Shown here piece after piece: positions 1 through 5,728 of a stretch of DNA of 6,312 bases; within the stretch, counting starts at the first letter, position 1; each line of letters starts with the position of its first letter. Location of the stretch: contig CAIJTL010001552.1 of NCBI GenBank assembly GCA_903823545.1, positions 1 to 6,312 on the forward strand, given 5' to 3'. The notes below the pieces were generated by a model. The model was not told the DNA's origin, did no database searches, and saw only the letters and a program-made list of their open reading frames with translations. Source of the stretch: an uncultured Planctomycetaceae bacterium (lineage in GTDB: Bacteria; Planctomycetota; Planctomycetia; Planctomycetales; Planctomycetaceae). A program made the translations under genes and the position numbers.

Positions 1-79
1 GCCACAAGATTGTGCGGAGGCTGCGATCGAAGTTTTCGGTCAGGACGTGGTTTGAACGGTTTGTGAAATAGTTCGCCAT
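1..79 (-). CDS. Possible 5' end of a divergent gene, partial
   Basis: On the minus strand an ATG at 79-77 opens a frame with no stop to the window edge (26 codons), beginning MANYFTNRSN and ending at ILW. Most of its third codon positions are G or C, which fits coding DNA. I recognise no family in so short a piece. There is no clear Shine-Dalgarno before the ATG: the bases read upstream of it are GGCTGCCGATCA. A competing reading is a plus-strand gene tail in the same codon register, ending in a TAG at 69-71 and giving a basic C-terminus (WFERFVK). That reading shares its third positions with the minus frame, so base composition cannot separate the two. A third frame ends in TGA at 53-55. I slightly prefer the minus reading because its residue mix looks more natural. 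Flanking sequence is needed to decide. Confidence 0.3.
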   Translation of the reverse strand, partial: MANYFTNRSNHVLTENFDRSLRTILW

Positions 80-347
80 TGATCGGCAGCCAACTGTCAA
101 CCGTTTGCCGGGACGCGCTAAGTATCCTTTGCTGCAAAATTGCCTTCGACCCCAATGAGAAATGCCAGCGACATACGTCATTGCTACGAGTAGTCAAAAA
201 TGTTGCGTGTTGTCGCAGGAATCGAATGTTCGTCATGAAACAGCCTTGCGACCTTTTTCGATGTGTGTAGTTTCTGCCTCGCACTTCTTTTTCCCCTCCT
301 TCTGTCATGGCATTTTCTGGGGTTTTCATTCAGCGGAGACTTGAAGG
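80..347. other. Non-coding leader region upstream of the large gene
   Basis: These 268 bases show no convincing gene. The small open frames here start without ribosome binding sites and have unusual Cys-rich or mixed composition. The region holds an uninterrupted 20-nt pyrimidine tract at 284-303 and the ribosome binding site at 335-338. I looked for sigma70-like promoters and found only poor matches, for example TTGCGA at 246-251 followed 16 bases later by TAGTTT at 268-273, so no promoter is called. If the minus-strand frame ending at 79 is real, this is a divergent intergenic region carrying promoters for both genes. Confidence 0.55.
335..338 (+). promoter_or_regulatory. Ribosome binding site of the large repeat/G8 gene
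   Basis: GGAG at 335-338 lies 9 bases before the ATG at 348, a normal Shine-Dalgarno spacing. A second purine run, GAAGG at 343-347, touches the ATG and is too close to serve this start. The site supports 348 as the start, and the Arg-rich plus LEPR-XLL-type N-terminus begins sensibly from there. Confidence 0.6.
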
Positions 348-3300
348 ATGTTGTTTCGCAAAACGATTTCGTGGACGTTGCCCTGGTTCAGTCGAGTGGG
401 AGTTCGCCGACAATCTCGACGATCGCGGCAGGCAATGTCGCGTTCGTGGGCGTTGGAAGCTCTCGAAGTCCGGACGTTGATGAGCGCCGTGACAACCACT
501 CCAACAGCGGTCACTACAAAGACGGTGACATTGACGCGGAATGGTCTTGTCGGACTGACCCCGCTACAGATCGAGTCGCTGACGGTCGCTCAAATCCAAA
601 CGGTCAAAGTGGCTCAGTTCCCGCTGCTGATGCCGAAACAGATTCCTTCTCTTTCGATCGCGCAGGTCAAGACAATCACCACAGACAGCTTGATGCGAGC
701 GATACCGGCGGAGAGCCGCGCGGCTTTCACGGGGGATCAAATTCGAGCGTTGAAGATTGCTGACATCGGCTTGAGCTTGCTGACTGACGATCAAATCAAT
801 GCGATATCTGTCGCACAGATTCAGTCGTTGAAGCCCAAAGATGTCGCGCAATTGATGCCCGCGCAGACGAAGTCGCTGACAGCCGCTCAATGGACGGCGT
901 ATGTCGGAACGGTCGATAACTCGAAAGCTCCGGCCACACAGCAAGTTGGCAGCCTGACTGTCGGGCAGATTCGAGAAATGCCGTCGTGGAAATTCAAAAC
1001 GCTCGCGCCGGAGCAAGTCCCATTTCTCACCGCTTCACAAGTCGCAAGTGCGTCGGGAAGCTGGCCGTTTGAGTCGATGTCAGATGCCGCGCGTGAGGCG
1101 ATCACGTCGGGACAGATTAAGTCGCTGATGGTCGGCTCGACTGGCGTCGACTGGCTAAGTGAGCGGCATCAGGGAATGCTCTCGGCTGTGCAAATCCAGG
1201 CCATGAATTATTGGGAATTCCCCGAACTTTCGCCGACGCAGATCACTTCGCTGACGGCAGATCAGCTCACGTCGATTCCGGGACAATGGTGGTTTGAGCG
1301 AATTCCCGAAGCCTCACGTGCCGCGTTAACGGCCATCCAAGTCAAAGCACTCAACGTGGCCGAAGTACGACTCAACGGCCTGACGCCGACGCAGCGTGGT
1401 CAGATCAGCGTGGCTCAGATTCAGACATTGAAGTATTGGGATTTCGACGATCTCTCGGCGACGCAAACACCTTCGCTTTCGCCGCAGCAACTCGCGAGCA
1501 TTCCCAACGAATGGTATTTCGGCAGGATCACTGCAGCGGCTCGCGCGGCACTGAAGGCTCCGCAGATTCAAGCACTCAACGTTGAAGTTGTCGGCCTGAA
1601 TCTTCTGACTCCCGCACAAGTCGGATTCCTTTCTGCGGATCAAATCCGTCGAGTGACCTACGACGACTTCGATTCCTTGTTGCCCGCGCAAACTCCGTTG
1701 CTCACCGCGAGCCAGTTGCAGTCGATCCCGAACGAATGGTGGTTCGGGCGAATCTCGCCGCAGGGACGCGCCGCTTTGACGACGACGCAAGTCCGCTCAT
1801 TGAATGTGGGCAACATCGGACTTTCTGGTTTGACGGCCACGCAGATCGCAGCACTCACTCCGGAACAAGTTCAAACTCTCGCGTATGACGACTTCCGCTA
1901 TTTGCCCGCCACACAAACGCCGTTCTTGACAGCCAGTCAATTGGCGTCGATCGACAACGAATGGTGGTTCAAACAAATCTCGACACCCGCACGTGCGGCG
2001 TTGACCGGGGATCAAGTGCGAGCCCTTTCCATCGACGATGTCGGGTTAAGTGGACTCACGCGGACGCAAGTCGATCAATTGACGGCGGCCCAAATTCATC
2101 AGGTCGATCAATCAGACTTCGACTTTCTCACGCCAAAGCAATCGCCGAATCTCGATTCCGAACAACTGGCGAGCATCGACAACGGTTGGTGGTTCGGTCA
2201 GATGCCAGCGGATGCACGAGCGGCGCTGACGGCAATTCAAATTCCGTCGCTCCCAATCGACGTTGTCGGGCTGCGTTATCTGACGACGACGCAAATTGAT
2301 TCGCTGACTCTCCATCAAATTCATCACGTCGATTACGACGACTATGACAAACTACACATCGATCAAATCGATGACCTCACCGTCGAACAGATCTCGACCA
2401 TTCCGAACGGTTGGTACTTCAACAAGATTCCTGAGGGAGTCCGAGCCGGCCTTACCGCCGAGCAAATTCAGGCTCTCGATGTCGAGATCGTCACGATCAA
2501 TCATTTGACCGCCTCGCAACGGTTGAACCTGACGACTGAGCAAATCCAATCATTGGACGACGGTTGGTACTTCCGTCTGTTGACCGCCGAGCAAGCCACT
2601 TCGTTGACTCCGGAGCAAATGGAGCTGATCGACAGCTCTTGGGAATTCAACCAGATGTCCGACGAGGCTCGTGCCGCGTTATCGCGCGAGCAACTTTTGG
2701 CGATGCAGGAGAAAGTTCACGCGCAGTTGCTGGGGCTGGACACGGGGATGTTTTCGCCAGGACTTATGGCCGAGGCCGATCACGATCATGACGAGCACAA
2801 TCACGATGACCATGACCACGGGACACCACCGCCGCCAGCAAACGATGGCTTGCCGCATCCGGATGATCCGGCGAAACGAGACGAACATCTCGCGTTGTTT
2901 GAGCTTGTGCCGCATGAAGCCGCGACGTTCGTCAGCATCGCCAGCGGCAATTGGAACGACACGCACGTCTGGAAAGATGGCGCCATTCCGAACGGAGGCG
3001 CGCAAGTCCTCGTATCGGCAGGGACCACGGTGACGTTCGATGCCGTGCAGACGAATGCCATGAAATGGGTGCGAGTGGATGGCGAGTTGGACTTCGCAAC
3101 CAGCATCGACACTCAGATGCTCGTCGAAACCGTCATCGTCGATCCGGCCGGGTCTTTGCGCATCGGTACTGTGGCCAATCCGATCCAAAGTGGAGTCGCG
3201 GCTCGGTTGGTGATCGCTGATATGGGACAAGCAATCGACACGACTTGGGATCCGGATCAACTCAGTCGTGGCTTGATTTCGCACGGAACCGTGGCCATGC

Positions 3301-5579
3301 AAGGTGAAGAAGTCACACCATTTCTTCCATTGGCTGTTGCTCCTGTTCGAGGCAGCACGCAACTGACACTGGATGCGGTCCCGGTTCATTGGCGAATTGG
3401 TGATCGGCTTGTTTTGACCGGAACGAGTACCAACCTCGATGCCAAACAAGACGAAGAACTGAAGATCGTGGAGATCAACGGAAACACTGTGACGATCGAC
3501 TCCGACGATACCAAGTCCGGCACACAAGGGCTGAAGTTCAATCACACGCCACCCGCCGGATTCGGACTGAAGGTGTATGTCGCCGACATGAATCGCAACG
3601 TAGTGGTGATGTCGCAAAACCCGGCGATCAATGACCGTCGCGGACATGTGATGTTCATGCACAGCAATAAGGTGCAGGTCCACAATGTCGGCTTCTATGG
3701 AATGGGGCGGACGGATAAACGAAATCCTGCCAATGATCCGGTGATTGTGGACGACAACGTTCTCGAAACAACCGGCCTCAATGTGCGTGGTCGATATGCG
3801 GTTCACTTCCATCGCACGGGAATCGATCGCTCGAAAACACCGGCGGAGATCAGCGGAAGCGCGATCGTCGATAGCCCAGGTTGGGGCGTCGTTAATCATC
3901 AAAGCTACGTGAATATGCTGCATAACGTGGCGTTCAACGTCGTTGGTTCGAGCTTCGTCACCGAGTTCGGCGATGAGATCGGCTCGATGGTCGGCAACTT
4001 GTCGATTCGCAATGTTGGCTCCGGCGATGGTCTTGAGGATCGACAAGACATCTTCGACTTCGGTCACGGCGGACACGGTTTTTGGTTGCAAGGCCCCGGC
4101 GTTGAAGTGGTCGATAACATCTCGGCAGGAGCTGCTGAAGCGGCATTCATTTTCTTCACCGCTTCGAGCGAAGCGGAATTCAGCGTCGCGAACCTCGACG
4201 ATCCGAGTCTCGCGGCAGGTCGAACTTCGGTGCCCGTCGGAACAGTGCCGCTCAAGCGAGTCTCCGGCAACACGGCCTTCGCGTCGGGAACCGGGCTTGA
4301 GACGTGGTTCCATCTCACGCACATGAATGACGGGCAGTCCTTCATTGACGGCATGACGACCTGGAACACCGACCGAGGGATCTTTACCCCTTACACAGGC
4401 CGAACGACGATTCGCGACGCGGTCGTCATCGGTCGCACGGACGGCGGCTGGTTGTGGGGAACGGGGATCAATCGTAACGACGTCACGAACAACATGACTT
4501 ACGAGAATATTCAGGTCGTGGGCTGGGAAGTCGGCATTTCGGTTCCAGTCAATCGCTCGTCGGTTATTCGCGACGGCAGCTTCCGCAACATCCGAGACAT
4601 CGAAATCGAAACGGCTCATGACACGATTCGGACGGTTGATATTGTCGGCGATCCGAAATTCCTACCGGTGACAGTTAACGAACTCGGCGGTCGCGAACAA
4701 TTTGATATTTATCTGGATGGCTCAATCGACGTTCGGAATCGAGACATCGAAACGTACTTCAGCCCCGACATCGTCCGACTCGGCACCGTGCGATTCAACA
4801 ACCATCAGGTCTATTACACGAAGCAAGCGGCGAACTACGTCCCGTTCCCGACCGCGACCGACATGACCTGGCTGCCGCCAGAAATTGTCGGCAAGACAAA
4901 TACCGAACTCTGGGATCAATACGGCATCGCACCCGGTGGCGTGATCGCGCCTGAGGACGCTGTTCCGGTTCCACATATCAACGGACTGGTCGGATCGCGG
5001 TCGGCCTATCTTCCGGAACTGGAACTTCGGAGCAACAAGTACACAAACCAGCCTGCGACTTATCGCCTCAGCTACAACACTCCGATCGGCGATATTGTGC
5101 TCGAATCGAACGCGACTCCGCTACGTGAAGGCTGGAACTTGCTGACTCGCCAAGTCGATGGCCACACGCGGACGTTCTTCGTTTACGGCGATACGAAAGC
5201 GCCAGTCTTCACGCTCGACACGACTCGAACGGACCTCCGAGTCAATCCGCTCGGTTTGAAGTACGGCATCGTGGTCTACGGCACAATCAGCGACGACAGC
5301 TTCGGCACGATGCACTTCCGCCGAAAGTTCAATGACCTCGAAACGAGAACGATCAAGACTGACTCGAAGGGTAAAAAGTACCTCGAACTTGATTTCCAGA
5401 TACGGGACCTCGCCGGCAACACGACATCAGTGCTGCTGCGAGTCATGCTCGATTCCACCGTCCCCATCGTCCCCGGTACCGGCCAACGTGACCTCCCACC
5501 TCGCGAAGTCCCACGCACACTGGCTGCACTTCTGGAGTACTACTATCTGACTGGCGAGACGACGACCGCGTTGAAATGA
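348..5579 (+). CDS. Giant LEPR-XLL-type surface protein with octad repeats, G8 domain and CEMIP-like beta-helix
   Basis: A 1743-residue protein ending in TGA at 5577-5579. Seen in order: a basic N-terminus with six Arg between residues 20 and 32, then LEVRTLMSA at 39-47; a tandem array at 70-795 with a 75-residue supercycle; a linker with six His and seven Asp at 811-824 followed by four Pro; a G8-like domain at about 865-986 starting around GNWND (867-871); a beta-helix-like region to about 1430 with RGH at 1098-1100, HFH at 1153-1155, EFGDE at 1206-1210 and GHGGHGFW at 1239-1246; a less clear stretch; and an Ig-like domain at about 1614-1710 with DLAGN at 1687-1691. Known: G8 plus parallel beta-helix occurs in CEMIP, TMEM2 and fibrocystins, and CEMIP is linked to hyaluronan breakdown. 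Inferred: an exported, cell-surface glycan-binding or glycan-cleaving protein on a repeat stalk. There is no hydrophobic signal peptide, LPXTG motif or C-terminal membrane anchor. The gene appears intact, and no operon partner is evident. The domain order is certain in outline, but the substrate is unknown. Confidence 0.9.
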   Translation: MLFRKTISWTLPWFSRVGVRRQSRRSRQAMSRSWALEALEVRTLMSAVTTTPTAVTTKTVTLTRNGLVGLTPLQIESLTVAQIQTVKVAQFPLLMPKQIPSLSIAQVKTITTDSLMRAIPAESRAAFTGDQIRALKIADIGLSLLTDDQINAISVAQIQSLKPKDVAQLMPAQTKSLTAAQWTAYVGTVDNSKAPATQQVGSLTVGQIREMPSWKFKTLAPEQVPFLTASQVASASGSWPFESMSDAAREAITSGQIKSLMVGSTGVDWLSERHQGMLSAVQIQAMNYWEFPELSPTQITSLTADQLTSIPGQWWFERIPEASRAALTAIQVKALNVAEVRLNGLTPTQRGQISVAQIQTLKYWDFDDLSATQTPSLSPQQLASIPNEWYFGRITAAARAALKAPQIQALNVEVVGLNLLTPAQVGFLSADQIRRVTYDDFDSLLPAQTPLLTASQLQSIPNEWWFGRISPQGRAALTTTQVRSLNVGNIGLSGLTATQIAALTPEQVQTLAYDDFRYLPATQTPFLTASQLASIDNEWWFKQISTPARAALTGDQVRALSIDDVGLSGLTRTQVDQLTAAQIHQVDQSDFDFLTPKQSPNLDSEQLASIDNGWWFGQMPADARAALTAIQIPSLPIDVVGLRYLTTTQIDSLTLHQIHHVDYDDYDKLHIDQIDDLTVEQISTIPNGWYFNKIPEGVRAGLTAEQIQALDVEIVTINHLTASQRLNLTTEQIQSLDDGWYFRLLTAEQATSLTPEQMELIDSSWEFNQMSDEARAALSREQLLAMQEKVHAQLLGLDTGMFSPGLMAEADHDHDEHNHDDHDHGTPPPPANDGLPHPDDPAKRDEHLALFELVPHEAATFVSIASGNWNDTHVWKDGAIPNGGAQVLVSAGTTVTFDAVQTNAMKWVRVDGELDFATSIDTQMLVETVIVDPAGSLRIGTVANPIQSGVAARLVIADMGQAIDTTWDPDQLSRGLISHGTVAMQGEEVTPFLPLAVAPVRGSTQLTLDAVPVHWRIGDRLVLTGTSTNLDAKQDEELKIVEINGNTVTIDSDDTKSGTQGLKFNHTPPAGFGLKVYVADMNRNVVVMSQNPAINDRRGHVMFMHSNKVQVHNVGFYGMGRTDKRNPANDPVIVDDNVLETTGLNVRGRYAVHFHRTGIDRSKTPAEISGSAIVDSPGWGVVNHQSYVNMLHNVAFNVVGSSFVTEFGDEIGSMVGNLSIRNVGSGDGLEDRQDIFDFGHGGHGFWLQGPGVEVVDNISAGAAEAAFIFFTASSEAEFSVANLDDPSLAAGRTSVPVGTVPLKRVSGNTAFASGTGLETWFHLTHMNDGQSFIDGMTTWNTDRGIFTPYTGRTTIRDAVVIGRTDGGWLWGTGINRNDVTNNMTYENIQVVGWEVGISVPVNRSSVIRDGSFRNIRDIEIETAHDTIRTVDIVGDPKFLPVTVNELGGREQFDIYLDGSIDVRNRDIETYFSPDIVRLGTVRFNNHQVYYTKQAANYVPFPTATDMTWLPPEIVGKTNTELWDQYGIAPGGVIAPEDAVPVPHINGLVGSRSAYLPELELRSNKYTNQPATYRLSYNTPIGDIVLESNATPLREGWNLLTRQVDGHTRTFFVYGDTKAPVFTLDTTRTDLRVNPLGLKYGIVVYGTISDDSFGTMHFRRKFNDLETRTIKTDSKGKKYLELDFQIRDLAGNTTSVLLRVMLDSTVPIVPGTGQRDLPPREVPRTLAALLEYYYLTGETTTALK
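462..488 (+). other. LEPR-XLL-like N-terminal motif
   Basis: Residues 39-47 read LEVRTLMSA against the family pattern LEPRxLLSA. Leu, Glu, Arg, Leu, Ser and Ala are kept, Pro is replaced by Val and one Leu by Met. The motif follows a strongly basic, non-hydrophobic stretch, as is usual in planctomycete proteins of this group, which are commonly very large and repeat-rich. A role in export or processing has been supposed for the motif but is not shown by this sequence. Confidence 0.75.
555..2732 (+). repeat. Tandem array of 225-bp / 75-residue repeats built from LTxxQIxx octads
   Basis: Ten units start at 555, 780, 930, 1155, 1380, 1605, 1830, 2055, 2280 and 2505. Eight are exactly 225 bp, the second is 150 bp and the last is 228 bp. 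Each full unit divides into nine elements of 8,8,8,8,8,9,8,8,10 residues, most beginning with Leu or Ile and many reading LTxxQ. Gln at unit positions 13, 29 and 37 is present in all ten units (with a one-residue shift at 29 in the last). Gln62 and Arg55 are present in all nine units that reach that far. Trp45-x-Phe47 is present in eight of those nine. By hand count the units at 1605 and 1830 share about 41 of 75 residues, and the 15 bases at 1731-1745 recur exactly at 1956-1970. The repeated Thr-x-x-Gln resembles a helix N-cap, so I infer a solenoid of very short helices. This structure is not proven. Confidence 0.92.
2778..2819 (+). other. His/Asp-rich linker, possible metal-binding segment
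   Basis: Residues 811-824 consist only of His (6), Asp (6 or 7), Glu and Asn, alternating roughly as D-H-D-H, followed by Gly-Thr and four Pro. The segment sits exactly between the repeat array and the G8 domain. Alternating His and Asp can bind Zn, Ni, Cu or Ca ions, and poly-Pro makes a stiff spacer. Both roles are inferences from composition. Confidence 0.7.
2940..3306 (+). other. G8 domain
   Basis: Residues about 865-986. The opening SGNWND, the Trp a few residues later (W875), the IPNGGAQV turn, the VSAGTTVTFD strand and the later Gly-spaced strands match my recollection of the G8 domain, a beta-rich module named for eight conserved glycines and found in CEMIP, TMEM2 and fibrocystin. 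It commonly precedes a right-handed beta-helix, as here. The boundaries are approximate and were set by eye. Confidence 0.75.
3307..4640 (+). other. CEMIP/TMEM2-like right-handed beta-helix region
   Basis: Residues about 987-1430. The order of motifs resembles the CEMIP-type parallel beta-helix: LKVYVADMNRNVVV and RGHVMFMH (Arg1098-Gly-His1100), a YGMGRTDK segment, RYAVHFH (His1153 and His1155; the eukaryotic proteins have a similar YPxHFH), then a VNHQ strand, a GSSFVTEFGDEIG segment (Glu1206, Asp1209, Glu1210) and repeated N-x-S/A-x-G strand-turn patterns typical of PbH1 repeats. In the family this region binds or degrades hyaluronan-type glycans. Whether the bacterial protein is an enzyme cannot be read from the sequence. 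The downstream boundary is uncertain. Confidence 0.65.
5190..5475 (+). other. C-terminal Ig-like beta domain
   Basis: Residues about 1614-1709. The segment starts with GDTKAPVFTLDT, a typical opening of bacterial Ig-like modules after a linker (D-x-x-AP-x). It continues with alternating strands (YGIVVYGTISDDS) and ends with the RDLAGNTTS motif, in which D-x-AGN commonly marks the last strand pair of such modules. About 35 further residues, with three consecutive Tyr and several Pro, follow to the stop. No sorting signal or membrane helix is visible. Confidence 0.55.
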
Positions 5580-5674
5580 ATGTTGATGTTTTGCTCACGC
5601 TTACGAAATTTGAAAAACATCCGCCGATCCCCCTTGTCTCATTTCGCGATCCTTTGATATTGTCCGCCCCCTGC

Positions 5675-5690
5675 CCCGGAGTCATCCGGG
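5675..5690 (+). other. Short GC-rich hairpin in the rimI leader
   Basis: CCCGGA at 5675-5680 and TCCGGG at 5685-5690 are perfect reverse complements around a GTCA loop. The 6-bp stem is followed by AAACCC and not by a T-run, so it is not a classical intrinsic terminator. It could be a weak transcript structure 38 bases before the start codon or chance. Confidence 0.35.
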
Positions 5691-5716
5691 AAACCCGCGC
5701 ATCGATTCGCTATGGC

Positions 5717-5723
5717 AAGGAGG
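5717..5723 (+). promoter_or_regulatory. Shine-Dalgarno that fixes the rimI GTG start
   Basis: AAGGAGG is a near-perfect anti-Shine-Dalgarno match and ends 5 bases before the GTG at 5729-5731. It decides the start in favour of this GTG over the in-frame upstream ATG at 5576. Confidence 0.8.
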
Positions 5724-5728
5724 CCATT

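Larger units (their letters stand above)
5580..5728. other. Intergenic gap between the large gene and rimI
   Basis: These 149 bases separate the stop of the large gene from the preferred GTG start of rimI. An ATG at 5576, overlapping the upstream stop as ATGA, would extend rimI by 51 codons through here, but the extension is rich in Pro, has no family resemblance and has no clear ribosome binding site. A weak sigma70-like pair, TTGTCT at 5634-5639 and GATATT at 5656-5661 (16-base spacer, 4 of 6 matches each), could be the rimI promoter. No terminator with a T-run is seen after the large gene. Confidence 0.5.

Noticed and set aside
79..344. Two small plus-strand frames in the leader (79-270 and 162-344)
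   Set aside because: They have no ribosome binding site, overlap each other in different frames, and have Cys-rich or mixed composition with no resemblance to a known family.
263..763. A 166-codon plus-strand frame starting with a hydrophobic, signal-peptide-like segment (CLALLFPLLLSW)
   Set aside because: It is out of frame with the large gene. The hydrophobic part comes from the pyrimidine-rich leader, where C/T-rich codons give Leu, Phe and Ser, and the remainder is a shadow of the repeat gene. LEPR-XLL proteins do not need a preceding classical signal peptide, so no frameshift is proposed.
564..2549. Several minus-strand frames with periodic Arg/Leu-rich translations, and a plus-strand frame at 1961-2299
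   Set aside because: These are shadows of the 225-bp repeat array. Their apparent periodicity comes from the true repeats.
555..2732. CRISPR array or TAL-effector-like repeats
   Set aside because: The repeats are protein-coding and diverged, with no identical direct repeats separated by unique spacers. The unit is 75 residues of octads, not the 34-residue TAL repeat with a variable pair, despite the shared LTxxQ wording.
2679..4619. A 646-codon open frame on the minus strand, antisense to the linker, G8 and beta-helix region
   Set aside because: It lies entirely opposite a gene with clear domains. Its translation is rich in Arg, Asp, His and Val with no recognisable domain, as expected from codon bias of the true strand. 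Its length is striking but no ribosome binding site or family supports it.
5675..5690. Intrinsic terminator after the large gene
   Set aside because: The stem is only 6 bp and no T-run follows, so it is kept only as a hairpin of unknown role.
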